Assembly (NCBI GenBank): GCA_942159475.1
Contig: OW804097.1
Location: 50,364,986-50,428,985, forward strand
DNA: 64,000 nucleotides
Source of the DNA: Sthenelais limicola
Taxonomy: Eukaryota; Annelida; Polychaeta; Phyllodocida; Sigalionidae
Reading direction: 5' to 3'
Position numbers and translations under genes: made by a program. Below, one piece after another: positions 31,841 through 42,228 of the stretch. The notes beneath the pieces are model-generated. The model was given only the letters and a program-made list of their open reading frames with translations, searched no databases and had not been told where the DNA came from. Each line of letters starts with the position of its first letter. Within the stretch, counting starts at the first letter, position 1.

Positions 31841-32986
31841 ATGGCGGACATGCTTGACGAGGGTCAAAGGAGGGCCAGGTTTGCAGCTATCAAAGAGGTC
31901 AGAAGGCGCATGGAACGCCATGGCGCCATGCTAGGAGTAAATGATGGATCCAATAAGGACACTTTGAGGGAGTGGCTAGATGGGATAAGCAGGGCAAAGG
32001 CCTATTGTGTAGCGAATGATACGCTCACTCTAGAGCTTTTGGGAACTCTTGCCAGCGGGCCTCTAGCGAGGTGCGTGGCAGGATTCCTGCAGGTACCGGC
32101 CAATAGGACATAGGATCTGGCGAGGGCTGAGATATTCCACCTCTTCATGAATGAAGAGGAGGAACAGCAGCTTCGAGCAAGGCTCACCGACCTCTATCAG
32201 CTCCCATACGAGGATGCGAAGCAATACGGACACAAGTTCCAGCTAGCGTCTCAGAGGGCTTATAGCATGGATAACCTTGACCACGAGATAGTCCAAGAGA
32301 CGTTGGTCAGGAATTTTGTGTTGGGACTCAGGGATGAGCAAATACGTCATGACGTATTTGCTGCTCGCCCTGATACCCTGGCTGAGGCAATAAGACAAGC
32401 CTCAGCTGCTGCTCACACCTTCGCTCTGGCAGGGCAACCTACCAGAGGGGAGAGGAAGGATGAACCAATGGAAATTGGGGCTATCCTCCCTAAGAGAATG
32501 GCCCCTTCTGGGCCAAATCCCACCGATGCTTCAGATTGGAAGCTAATAGCTGATTTGGAGTCAAAGGTGAATTACCTAACAAAATTAGTAGAAAGGATGG
32601 AGACGGGGAAACCATCCAACCCCACAGTGATCGTTCCCCAATCAGGTGCAGCACCCCAGTACCCCTTTCAGACACCCATGTTGCCTATGTATCCCCCATA
32701 TTTCAACACGTCCTATCCCCCACCCCCGATTGCCAGTTCTCAGGTAGTAAATCACCCAGGGAAAGGGAAGGGGAAGGGAAATGATAATCCAGGACCGGAA
32801 AAAAATAAACAGGGTGGAGGGAAAAGGTTTAGGGGTAAAAATGTCTGTTATGAGTGTGGGGAGGAGGGACACTTCGCAAGAGAATGTTCCCACCGCTATG
32901 CACATGTACAAGCTGCAGTGGTGGCGGCCATGCAGATGGCCTCTACCACTCAAAAGCCAGCCAAATACGTTAACCAGGGGGAATAG
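31841..32986 (+). CDS. gag: Gag with CCHC zinc knuckle, inner element
   Basis: Starts MADMLDEGQRRARF at ATG 31841 and runs in one frame to TAG 32984-32986, interrupted by a single in-frame TAG at 32111-32113. The middle looks like a Ty3/gypsy capsid (LRARLTDLYQLPYEDAKQYG, then ETLVRNFVLGLRDEQIR). A proline-rich stretch follows, then CYECGEEGHFARECSH (about 32846-32893), a canonical CCHC nucleocapsid knuckle. The pol frame overlaps at -1, right after a GGGGG run (32977-32981), a plausible slip site. As written, the stop would truncate Gag after 90 residues. Confidence 0.85.
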
Positions 32987-33021
32987 AAACGCCGGATGAG
33001 AGGTTCTGTCTCTCCATCTCA

Positions 33022-33735
33022 GTGGCGGGGATGGAGATGCGTGCACTCATTGATACCGGTACGTCAAGGAGTCTAATGCGAGAGGATGTATGGAGAGCCT
33101 TTTGCAAAACCCATCATCGGCCTCTCGTATTGACAAAGGGGGAATCTCTTAAATCACTCTCTGGTCATGATCTCAAAACTGAAGGGCAGGCGATGGTTAA
33201 CTTGGGGGGTAGCTCATTTCCAGTTTATATTGTAAAAAGACTTCACCATGAACTGCTTCTGGGGGATGATGCCTTATTTATATTAGATGCCCAAATTAGC
33301 TTCAGGAAAAGAAAGGTAATTTTGGAAGGAAAAAGTTACAGAAGGCAACAAGTGGGTAGTGCGGATCAAGAATTCGCCTCTATCCACACAGAGGCAGAAG
33401 CATGGGAAGAAAAATACCCCGCTGTTTTTGGCATAGGAAAACAGGGAAAATTAGGTACCTTTAAAGATGTGAAAATGCACATAGATACTGGAAATGCGCG
33501 CCCAATTAATCAACGCCCCTATCGTTTGCCCCTGGCCAAGAGAAAACTTGTAGATAAAGAATTAGATGAAATGCTGGAGCTGGGAGTAATAGAACCCAGC
33601 AGCTCAGCATGGGGAAGCCCGATATTGTTGGTCCCAAAGAAAGATGGGAGCAATAGACCTTGTGTCGATTTCAGAAAACTAAACTGTAAGCAAAAAGGAT
33701 GCTCATCCACTTCCAAATATTCAAGATATTTTTGA
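33022..33735 (+). CDS. pol: Protease and start of RT, inner element
   Basis: The frame is open from about 32980 in the -1 register relative to gag. MRALIDTGTSRSLM (about 33040-33080) is the retropepsin D-T-G site, and HELLLGDDALFILDAQISF the C-terminal protease strand. RT begins with RPINQRPYRLPLAKRKLVDK, GVIEPSSSAWGSPILLVPKK and RPCVDFRKLN. The frame is lost near 33690, in an A-rich stretch (GCAAAAAGG), and RT continues in another frame. The indel could be real or a homopolymer sequencing error. Confidence 0.88.
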   Translation: MAGMEMRALIDTGTSRSLMREDVWRAFCKTHHRPLVLTKGESLKSLSGHDLKTEGQAMVNLGGSSFPVYIVKRLHHELLLGDDALFILDAQISFRKRKVILEGKSYRRQQVGSADQEFASIHTEAEAWEEKYPAVFGIGKQGKLGTFKDVKMHIDTGNARPINQRPYRLPLAKRKLVDKELDEMLELGVIEPSSSAWGSPILLVPKKDGSNRPCVDFRKLNCKQKGCSSTSKYSRYF

Positions 33736-33737
33736 CA

Positions 33738-35455
33738 GTTTAGCAGGATCAACTGTCTTTTCCACCATCGACCTAAAAAGCGGCTACTGGCAAGTAGAGA
33801 TGGACCCGGATAGCATGGAAAAGACAGCGTTTGTGTGCCATAGGGGCTTATTTCAATTCCGTAGGATGCCTTTTGGACTCACTAACGCACCAGCCGTCTT
33901 TCAACGGGCCATGAACAAAATGTTCTCGGAATTTATTGGCAAATTTTGCATGACTTTTATAGATGATATTGTAATCTATTCCAAATCTGAAGAGGAGCAT
34001 GATCACCATTTGGCTCTGGTGTTTGATAAATTAGAAGAATACGGAATTACAGTCAAAAAGAGTAAATGTATTTTCAAACAAGAGAAGGTAGATCTCCTCG
34101 GCTACCAAGTTTCAAAAGATGGAATTAATTCCCACCCAGATAAATGTAGTGCTATCAGGGATATGCTACCTCCAGAGGATGTGAGCGGAACTCGCTCCTT
34201 GCTAGGAATGACTGGGTATTACCGTCAATGTATCCCAGATTATGCTAAGGTAGCTCATCCTTTGGTCAAACTTACCAAAAAGTATGCCAGGTTCGAATGG
34301 TTGGAAGAACAGCAAAGCTCATTTGAAACTCTGAAGGAATTACTAACTTCAGATAGAGTAATGGCGCACCCTCAGTTGGATAAGCCTTATCGTCTCTATA
34401 GCGATGCGTGTGATTACGCAATTGGGGCCATATTGGTCCAGTCTGATAGTGAAGGCATAGAGAGGCCAGTTCAGTATATCTCTAAACAACTCTCTGGCCC
34501 ACAACTCAATTGGGCTACGATTGAAAAGGAAGCTTATGCAATCGTGTATGCCTTAAATAAGCTCAGACCTTATCTACAGGGTAGCGAATTCAAAATTTAC
34601 ACTGACCACAAGCCTTTAAAGTCTCTGTTTGTGGGAGAAGTTAAAAACACCAAAATTCAAAGATGGGCAGTATTAATAGCAGAGTTTGGGGCTCCCATTG
34701 AATATAGAAAAGGGGCAAACAATATCAGGGCAGACATGCTTTCTCGAATAAAAACAAACCCCAAGAAGGAAGGGCCGACTCTCAGTTCTCTTGAAGTCTG
34801 TGCCTTGGAGGAGATAGATGAAATTCCTTGGGAATTTGATAAACTCGAGAAAGACAAAATACGTTTAGAACAGAGGGAGTTGGAACAATTTCAACAGGGG
34901 ATGGAGGATGAGGGGGATTACACCATAATTGATGGCATGCTTTTCACTCTCACCCCTCCCCCAGGCAAGCCAGCCTACCCCCGCCTGGTCCTGCCACCCT
35001 CAGCTAGGCATAGAGTAGTGAGGCGCGCCCACACTGAAGTAGGCCACCAGGGCATGAGGAAGACCTTAGATAGGATCCAAGAGGCTTATAAATGGCCCAC
35101 CATGAGAAGAGATACCTATAATGTCTTAATCCGATGCGCTAGGTGTGCTGTAAACAGAGTGGGTAGGGCGCGTGTACCTCCTACTGCGATGCCAATAGCA
35201 AAATATCCTGGTCAGATACTGGGAATGGATCTCTGTGGTCCCTTCCCGGTCTCTGATAAAGGTAATAGATACATCTTGACTGTAATAGATCACGCAACGG
35301 GCTGGGTAGAAGTCAAACCCATACCCTCCAAAGCAGCTAAAAACATTGCTGATTATCTGGCTAATGAATATGTCCCTAGGTATGGCCCCCCCAGAGGTGC
35401 TCATCACCGACCGGGGACTAGAATTTATGAACCAGCAAGTGGAAGGGTACCTTAA
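33738..35455 (+). CDS. pol: RT, RNase H and integrase N-terminal part, inner element
   Basis: The frame is open from about 33690. RT motifs: TIDLKSGYWQVEM, FRRMPFGLTNAPAVFQRAM, the catalytic FIDDIVIYS (about 33955) and LGYQVSKDGINSHPDK. RNase H: RLYSDACDYAIGAILVQ, then TIEKEAYAIVYAL, FKIYTDHKPL and NIRADMLSR. Integrase: the HHCC region (HTEVGHQGMRKTLD, then IRCARCAVNR) and the first core aspartate in GMDLCGPF (about 35223). The frame is lost at a run of seven C (about 35385-35391), after which the rest of the core lies in another frame. Confidence 0.9.
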
Positions 35456-35714
35456 ATCCATAGGCACTGAAGTAAGGCATTCTACAGCTTTTCACCCCCA
35501 GACAAACGGTAAAATTGAAAGATTTAACAAAACCTTTAAAAATATACTAAGAAAATTCATCAATGCAAGACCAGCAGAGTGGGAGAGCCATTTAGGTCCA
35601 ACCCTCTGGGCACATAGAGTCTCCACTTCTTGTGTAACTGGTTTTACACCATATTTTTTAACTTTCGGCACCAATCCAAGATATCCCTTTTCGAAAATAT
35701 TCCCCACTCCATAG
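35392..35714 (+). CDS. pol: Integrase core, second part, inner element
   Basis: Carries the second and third catalytic residues of the DDE core: D in LITDRGLEFM (about 35400) and E in NGKIERFNKT (about 35510), with HSTAFHPQTNG between. It ends at a TAG (35712-35714) that is in frame with the integrase C-terminus downstream. The frame itself is open from about 35346. Confidence 0.85.
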
Positions 35715-36344
35715 GGAACAGAAGATGCCGTACTCAGTGAGCGCCTACAGGCCTTAACAGATGCGTTCAGAGAAGCTGCTGAGCGCACTGAGGCCAGTAG
35801 AGTGGCTAATTATGAGAGATTAAGGGCCAGAGCAAATGCAAAGGATCTAAAAATAGGGGATCATGTGGTGGTGCTATCAGGCACCAGCGCTCCATTGGAT
35901 CCCAAGTGGGATCATGGTTATGTAATAACGGGGATAAGGGGTACCACCCTAACTATGAGGGGACCCCAGGGTGAACGCAGGCGTATAAATAGGGATAGGG
36001 TAAAAATGGTATCTGGGGAAATAGAATGGGATGTACTGAGAACTAGGCAACCGAGGGTGGGTCAAGGAAAGAGAAATAAGGCTCGGAGACAAGCCCAAAA
36101 AGCTCAACAAGTTCATGTTCCACCACCTCCCCCACCCCAGCCTAGGGCAGTGCCCGACACTGTTTATTTACCCATACCAAACATGCCTCCTCAAATTCAG
36201 ATAGAACAGGAAGACCAAGCAGGGCAGAGCAACCAGAGGACGAGCACATGCATGTGGAGGACGAGGACCAAGTGCCACGCCCACCTCAACCAAAACAAGT
36301 GCCACGCCCACCCCAGCAGCGACCGCCGAGGGAGAAGGTGCTAG
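35715..36344 (+). CDS. pol: Integrase C-terminal domain and proline-rich tail, inner element
   Basis: In frame with the preceding core after one TAG. LKIGDHVVVLSGTSAPLDPK, GYVITGIRGTTLTM and INRDRVKM form the small SH3-like C-terminal fold of Ty3/gypsy integrases. No chromodomain follows; instead there is a proline-rich stretch (PPPPPPQPRAVP). A frame change near 36250 leads to the long proline-rich segment. Confidence 0.8.
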   Translation, partial: GTEDAVLSERLQALTDAFREAAERTEASRVANYERLRARANAKDLKIGDHVVVLSGTSAPLDPKWDHGYVITGIRGTTLTMRGPQGERRRINRDRVKMVSGEIEWDVLRTRQPRVGQGKRNKARRQAQKAQQVHVPPPPPPQPRAVPDTVYLPIPNMPPQIQIEQEDQAGQSNQRTSTCMWRTRTKCHAHLNQNKCHAHPSSDRRGRRC

Positions 36345-36784
36345 TACTGGCTTCACCTAAGCCAGTTACATTGCGCCGACCCCTGCCACCAGCCGTTGCT
36401 GTGGAGACTGCCCCCCCGCGCACACCACCACCAGGTCCTGTTACAAGGTCAAGGGCAAAAAGAGGGAGGATAGAGACCCCAACCAAGTGCCCTAAACCCA
36501 AGGCATTGACCACCACCTCTGAATGCACTGAAAAGAGGATCAAAGTGTTCCACCCTCTAGGCTCTACTAAGAGGGAAAGGCCTGACTCCTCACCAAACCC
36601 AGCCACGCCCACTTCACCCGTGCAGAGGCCGAGGAAGCTGCCCTGTATACCCCCACCATCGCCACCACCATCATCCCCACCCCCACCGTCACCTCCACCA
36701 CAGCCCCAACCATGGGAGTTCGACCCAGGGGCACCACCAGTGACGGACTTCTCTCAACCTACACCTTCCAGTCCCTCCTCATAA
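36248..36784 (+). CDS. Proline-rich ORF, inner element
   Basis: About 178 codons, dominated by P, R, S and K (VPRPPQPKQVPRPPQQRPPR, then a run of short S/P repeats near 36650-36710). It probably extends the pol C-terminal tail in a shifted frame, or is a separate linker protein. It overlaps the env-like start at 36712. Low complexity prevents family assignment. Confidence 0.45.
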   Translation: MHVEDEDQVPRPPQPKQVPRPPQQRPPREKVLVLASPKPVTLRRPLPPAVAVETAPPRTPPPGPVTRSRAKRGRIETPTKCPKPKALTTTSECTEKRIKVFHPLGSTKRERPDSSPNPATPTSPVQRPRKLPCIPPPSPPPSSPPPPSPPPQPQPWEFDPGAPPVTDFSQPTPSSPSS

Positions 36785-37101
36785 TCACCTTGGCTATGAT
36801 GGCTAATGGTGATTTGTTTGAGGAGGAAGGGGTGTTGGTGTATGAGGAGGGGGAGGTCAGAGCCCTGACCGCGACTTGGACAACCGTGATTGTTCTACAC
36901 CCCCCCATGCCCCCTCCTGTCAGTGCTTGGGTCTCCGTCCTCAGAAGACGAATTGGAGAACTCAGACAGGCGGAGGTTGTGGGAGACAGAGATGTCAGTG
37001 CCTGGGAGGAGCACATGGGTTTCCTCCAGGCAGAGATTCCCACACCAGTCCAACAAGACACCCGAAGGAAGAGAGGCCTATTCAATTTTGTCTTTATCTG
37101 A
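36712..37101 (+). pseudogene. env: Truncated F-type env (F2 part), inner element
   Basis: A 129-codon frame with a well-placed ATG (CCATGG). Residues about 18-34 are hydrophobic (YTFQSLLIITLAMMANG), a signal-peptide candidate. Then comes a segment that aligns by eye with the start of the outer element's Env (EEEGVLVYEEGEVRALTATW against GVMFRNVEEMLDTQTNL). The ORF ends TRRKR then GLFNFVFI and a stop (37099-37101). RRKR is a furin-type site, and GLFNF is the typical start of the fusion peptide of baculovirus-type F proteins. The F1 subunit, with fusion machinery and anchor, is absent downstream. I infer an env remnant; it could at most give a secreted F2-like fragment. Confidence 0.6.
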
Positions 37102-38642
37102 ACTTGTCTTTATCTTACTCTTGTTTAATATTTACTATTAATATTTGTTCTGTCCTCTTCTCGGGTGCGAGGGAGATCACAGAACACAGAGTAGTATACC
37201 TGGGTGAAATCCATTTTCTCTCTCGGGAGGAAATGGTGGAATCCGTGGACAAGGATCCAGCCCAAAAAGGTATTTTTATTTCAACTCTCATTGTGAGAAG
37301 TTGTTTTTACACAAACAGAAGCGGTCGAGACAGAGGAGCCTGAGAGGAAGCACCATGGAATCGAAGCCCTCACCTTGTCTCCGACCATTCTGCTTTGAAG
37401 AGGTATTTTTCCAAGTAATAAGAGTTTATAACTGATGCTACAGTAAAGTTGACATGTGTTCTGTAGTGTTTGAGGTTTAAAAAATGGAAATATTGTAGTG
37501 TTGACTACCCAACCGCTCTCACTCTCCATGGCCAAAGGAGGAGAGAGAAAGAGACGGGCGTCCTGTCGGTCAGCGACGAGGTCCAGCGGGGGCCTCGGCT
37601 GACTGGCCGGGCAGAGGAGACGGCGGTGACGACCGTACTTGAGAACTTTGTGTGTACTAGCTCCGTACAAAGGAAGACATTTAACAGTGTTCAGAAGCAC
37701 ACTTAAAAACACAGAGACTTCTCTTACATAATATTCGACTAAAAGACTTTTTAGTGCAGGGTGATGGTCTCTGATATTAATGAACACTCTTTTTAATAGA
37801 GCCACTCCCTTTGAAAACTTTTCATCTTGACGATTTGGCGTCAAAAGTGGCCATATTTATGGCCTATATAGGTCATACCGCTTAAGATTTTAACCACGCC
37901 CCCTTTATCTAGAACTGCCAGCTTTATACTCGATTCTGGTTCGATCGTGTGAAACTGCTACTTCCCGACTTCCAATCGACCCAAACAATGTCTCCAGGCT
38001 TAGGGAAAATGTATAGACTTAGGTTGCCTCCAATACAACAAGGTCTTTCTGGTATAATACGTGAGAAATAACCGATTCCCTGACCCCTATGCTAAAGCAT
38101 GAACAGATATTTTACCCTGCGTATGGCCGCATGGCATCTTCGGTAACACTCGGCATCGCATCTTCGGTATGCTCCGGGGAAAAAATCGACCAATCACAGG
38201 GCGCGTTACATCAACCTTCAGCTAGGCTCTCAGCCAATGGGATCACCCCTTCCAAACGTTACTCGGCGTCCCATGTAGACGGCCATGGGGCCGGCAACAT
38301 GGGTGATGTGCTGTGGCGGTGGGTGGCGGTCGGCGGTCGGCGGTCGGCGAAGCCTTTTAAAATAGCCTAAAGTTTCCTTATCCGCCAAACACTATAATAT
38401 CCTAGTTCATTTAAGAGTTCTTAGTTGTGACAATAGTCTATCCTGGTGCCACTCACCATCTGGACCCCTCAGGTCTACAGATATAATAATTTATAATACT
38501 TTTACCTTACCCTTTTATGATTTTGTGTGTGTGAATTATGTAACCTTATTTCTATTTCTCTTGTTTGGTTGGACTGGGTTGATCAGTGGCTAAATATTTT
38601 GTTCGAAAGAAAGCTTTCAACAAAAATAAAATATGGGACGAA
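37102..38642 (+). other. Non-coding 3' region of the inner element
   Basis: I find no F1 coding sequence in any frame. Two CCAAT-box-like motifs (GACCAATCACAGG near 38188, AGCCAATGGG near 38230) precede a short GGTCGGC repeat (38326-38349). The region before the 3' LTR (AAAATAAAATATGGGACGAA) is purine-rich and may serve as the polypurine tract. Confidence 0.4.
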
Positions 38643-39213
38643 TGTAAAGAACTGGAATCTTTAGGTCCAAGATCCGACCTATTTAGCCCTGATCATGGTC
38701 AGGGCATGCACGCCACACGTGGCCTGGCCAGGAGGGAGGGGGAGATGAGCTACTCAGAGCTCACCCCGCCCCACCCCAGCCCGACCTAATTACTGTATCC
38801 ACTGCTCTGGGTTGATCAAGAGGGGGGAAGGGCTAAGAGGGAGGGGGGCATGCACGAGCCTTGGGATCTATGAGTAAGGGGTGGGAGGGGGAAGGCTGAG
38901 GAGAGGGATCCAACTTGCATGCACTCCATTTATGGTCTCTGCATGGGGAGCAGAGGTCGGCATGTGGGCAAGGAAGATCCTCTCTCCCTCAACCAATTAG
39001 AGGGAGGGGGAAGAGCCAGTGGAATATTTCCTGGGTTTGATTATATGAATAATTCATGATTTTGGAGTATAAATAAAGTGAAAGACTAGGACCTAGGTAC
39101 TCGCTGAGTCACCACCGCCTAGGCCGAATCCAGACGAACTACAACCTCGGACTTCTTGTCTCACTTCTTCATCTTACTGAACCTATGGGCTAAAACCCTT
39201 AGACTTCTTTACA
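38643..39213 (+). repeat. Inner element 3' LTR (571 bp)
   Basis: Same length and sequence as 30914-31484 except two substitutions that I counted (a CAGG/CATG and a CTTC/CCTC difference). Confidence 0.96.
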
Positions 39214-39217
39214 CTAT

Positions 39218-39345
39218 GCTAACCAGCGCATGCGCGCTAGGTCGCGTGGGACACGCCCACGCTCACGTACTGAATAAGCTAGTTAACATCAACAAGCCGC
39301 CGTGTTCACTTGCTTTTCCCTTACATTATATTCAATAATATAACA
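39218..39345 (+). repeat. Outer element 3' LTR, right part
   Basis: 128 bp matching 18949-19076 with three substitutions, ending AATATAACA, then the ATCT target duplication (39346-39349). Confidence 0.95.
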
Positions 39346-39349
39346 ATCT

Positions 39350-39687
39350 TTCCTCCAAATAAGTCTCTTCTATCGGTGAATGCGAGATAGATCTTTGGGC
39401 CACTTCACCCAAGATATCCCTTTCATAAACGCATACTAGGTTTGTTGGTGTGAGCAGTGCAAAGGGCTGCATCACAATAATACACCATGCTTGCGCCATG
39501 CGACGACGTCACAACCGGATGTGCGTAGGTCCTTTAGATAGTTCCCTTTTCTATTACTAGGGGGCTAAATGACGCGTTTTCCCGTGCGTAAGGCTATCTG
39601 TACCTGTGGTTGCCTGAATTATCAGGGCACAAAAACGTTGCCAGTCTATATCATTATAGTGTTCTAAATTTTCAACAACAACAACTG
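39350..39687. other. Intron 1 sequence after the LTR elements
   Basis: Nothing recognisable; it leads into a coding-like remnant. Confidence 0.3.
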
Positions 39688-40048
39688 ATGTCGAAAGTAT
39701 TGGCTAGTACAGAAAATAACAATATGCTTCCTGGATCTCGACAACTTTCAGGAAATAATTCAGAGAAGGCCCTGGCTATTTGCCTCCCATTTTCAAGTTC
39801 AAGTAGCGATGACAGTAAACCTAATGATAGAAAGAGGGCTTTCAGTGAAGCGCCTGTGTTCCATATAAATAATTCAGGATCTAGCTGGCTCGATACAATT
39901 CATTTATGGGGCACAACCTAATCTTCATAAGATCTCAAATAATGAAGAACTACTTAGTTCACAAGTAGCCATTGAGAATCGTGCAAATTCACCGAAATGT
40001 TTCAGAAGAATTCTGCCATTAACCTACAGTGATAGTGAGAGTGATTAG
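39688..40048 (+). pseudogene. Frameshifted coding remnant of unknown identity
   Basis: From ATG 39688 a frame runs through MSKVLASTENNNMLPGSR, a serine-aspartate stretch (FSSSSSDDSKPNDRKRAFSE) and HINNSGSS. It then shifts near 39900 into a second frame that stays open through GAQPNLHKISNNEELL to LTYSDSESD and a stop at 40046-40048. AATAAA follows at 40081. The composition is like a regulatory linker of a nuclear protein. It may be a processed pseudogene or a terminal exon relic. I recognise no domain. Confidence 0.35.
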
Positions 40049-42057
40049 GGTTTCCAGCAGATCATGATGTACATAAATGTAAATAAAGAGCTTCAAACTA
40101 CATCCTCTTGTCAATGAATCGAATAAAAAAGCCTATTTTATTTAATAATATCTCACTGATGTGATATGAAGCCCTACCATATATTCAAGCTGCAGCTACG
40201 TAATCCATGAACTGTGACAGTATCTACAGCATGTTGCTGTCTGTCTTAGTTCATAAATTCTTGCAGCGAGGGTGCTACAGTTGTTCCTTAGCCAATCACC
40301 TATTCACTTGTATAGAGCTTTGGTATCAAAAATTAATATGGCGGGTCCTTGGAGCAAAGCGAGGTATATAAACAATTTGTTTTTCCATCTAATTTTTAAA
40401 TATGAGATCGTGGTATAAAAATAGGAGGTAACTTGGTTAGTTGAAAAAAACTTGTGGGCAACGTATACAGTAATTTGTTATGAGTTGACATTTAGAAATT
40501 TCATGTTTTTATGTCACCATAGCAACCATTTACCAGATTACAGTTTTCCAATTGAAAAAAAAACTGGTTGTTTGGTTGCCATGGAAACCATTCTAAAGGA
40601 ACCATTTTCAAAATCTATCAACTTTAACGACCATTTAGTTTATTCAGCATGAAAAACTGAATAAATGGCACTTTTGCAAAAAAATAAATTTAGATTTAGA
40701 TTTTTTTCCAATTTAACAATAAATATTACATAAATAGCTTTATAATTCTTCCAATTCAACCACAATCTATTATGGACACCAAATTTTCTGTATCTACCAG
40801 GCACAAGAACTGTTTTCTGATTATTGGTCCTTACAACACTTGGAACGCATTTGATATAGGAGGAAGAGGGTAGAATAACATGTTTTATCAAATGAATAGC
40901 ATGTCTTATAGGCAATATTATAGAGAAAATGGCCCAAATAATGGTGCATAAATGTACTACTCGCCCTGATAGGGTTAACATGATATATTGGACACGCTAT
41001 ATTTTTAATTGTAACTGAAGATTAAGCTAGAGAAAGTGCATTAAATATATTTTGATAGAGCATGGTTTACAGATGGTATGATAGATGATAAGATGTTAGA
41101 GGACTATTAGAGTTATATAAACGATTGCATATAAATATATGATTTGATACAAGTAAGTATTAAACAAATGGTAGAAATAGTTAAATGACTATTAGAGTTA
41201 CATAAATGATTGCATAAATAAATATAATTGCACACGAGTAAGTATTGAAGAAATAGTAGAAATAGACTTAGAGGAATAGATAAGTAAATGATAATTGCAA
41301 GTTAGCAGTAATTTTTTTAAGTTAGGAATCAAATGGATGTAAAATTGGTGAGAATTAGGAAAGTTCTAAAATATTTTTAGATGAGTAGGATAGAACATGT
41401 TGGGACCTACTCCGATGCAGATTTGGGAAAAAGATTACTATTGCGTATGCATTTTTACAAACGTGCTCTCTACATCTCAGAATTGAGGAGGAAATGTATG
41501 TGCATCCAAATGCCTTTCCATAGAAAAGAGAAAGATCTCCAAGGATTGCGAAATGAGGACCGACCTTTATTGGTACTCACATGAGTTATACAAAGATAGC
41601 AGGAGGAGAGAAGTGGGTGGGGCTCTATCACTGATAAACCCATCTCACATGTTCATCATATAGAAGGGAGAAACCAACAGGGATGCTTATTGTATAACAA
41701 TGGGAACAATCACCCGATAACATGCTTTGTAAATAACTGTTGAAATTATTTCTTGAACGGAGTGACTTTTGATATTCAATATCCATATTGCTATATAAAA
41801 TTGATTACAAATGAAATAAAAGTGATGGAAACACAAACTTGGCCAAAGCTAATTAGAATGATAGGCCTAAGTATAATATTTTTCGGTTGTATTTATGTGA
41901 CCTGTTTTTAATTGGATGAAACTGGTGACACTTTAAAAGCTAAGGTATCGATTTTCATAAACTTTGAAATGATATCCATTTTGACTATACCTATACCTGC
42001 ATTTTCGCAGTATTTTTATATAAAAACTGACCGTTTACTCCCCTTGCCCGATTTCAG
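40049..42057. other. Remainder of intron 1
   Basis: No gene I would support. On the minus strand, about 40870-40640 has a weak RT-C-terminus-like string (TVLVPGRYRKFGVHNRLWLN), possibly a LINE fragment. 41150-41260 holds a short tandem repeat (ATAAATGATTGCATAAATAA-type). Confidence 0.3.
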
Positions 42058-42228
42058 AAAGAAGAAACGAAAGATGATGAAGGGAAAGGCAGAAAGAAAA
42101 TCGCCAGGTTCCAAAGCAGAGTCTGGTAAAAACAGTGATCTTTGGACTCACAGAATACCCCCTGAACTGTTACTTAAGATATTCCAATACGTCACTGATG
42201 AAGAGGGCGCCATACCCTTTACTCTAAG
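42058..42228 (+). CDS. FBXL6: FBXL6-like exon with the F-box
   Basis: The acceptor CCCTTGCCCGATTTCAG ends at 42057 and the donor GTAAGT begins at 42229. The exon starts with a lysine/arginine-rich stretch (KKKRKMMKGKAERK), a likely nuclear localisation signal. It then gives DLWTHRIPPELLLKIFQYVT, the N-terminal half of an F-box, the helix that binds SKP1. The D.W..RIP.E.L..IF pattern and the following IPF / ARVC.W match vertebrate FBXL6 better than other FBXL proteins as I recall them. The exon begins with one base that completes the codon left by the exon at 17914 and ends with two bases completed by the next. Confidence 0.88.

Larger units (their letters stand above)
30914..39213 (+). mobile_element. 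Inner Ty3/gypsy-type LTR retrotransposon, nested
   Basis: 571-bp LTRs at 30914-31484 and 38643-39213, differing at only two positions by eye, with TGTAAAG...CTTTACA ends. It is inserted in the 3' LTR of the outer element with a 4-bp duplication (ATAT at 30910-30913, CTAT at 39214-39217, one mismatch). It contains gag with a zinc knuckle, protease, RT, RNase H, integrase, a proline-rich region and a truncated env. Near-identical LTRs indicate recent insertion, yet the coding region has two in-frame TAG codons (32111, 35712) and frameshifts near 33690 and 35388. Confidence 0.95.
18850..39345 (+). mobile_element. Outer Ty3/gypsy-type LTR retrotransposon with env
   Basis: Both ends are resolved. 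The 5' LTR is 18850-19076. The 3' LTR is split into 30815-30913 and 39218-39345 by the inner element; its two pieces sum to 227 bp, equal to the 5' LTR. The 4-bp target duplication ATCT is at 18846-18849 and 39346-39349. Without the inner element (8300 bp plus 4-bp duplication) it is about 12.2 kb, long for this group. Order: LTR, PBS, gag, protease, RT, RNase H, integrase, accessory ORF, spliced env, 1.5 kb non-coding, polypurine tract, LTR. LTRs differ at 6 of 227 positions by eye. It lies in sense orientation in intron 1 of the F-box gene. Confidence 0.95.

Noticed and set aside
32642..33046. Minus-strand frame opposite gag of the inner element
   Set aside because: Shadow of the coding strand; the zinc-knuckle gag on + explains the openness.
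37281..37844. 187-codon minus-strand frame in the inner element's 3' region
   Set aside because: No recognisable domain, opposite to the element's transcription; I prefer non-coding.
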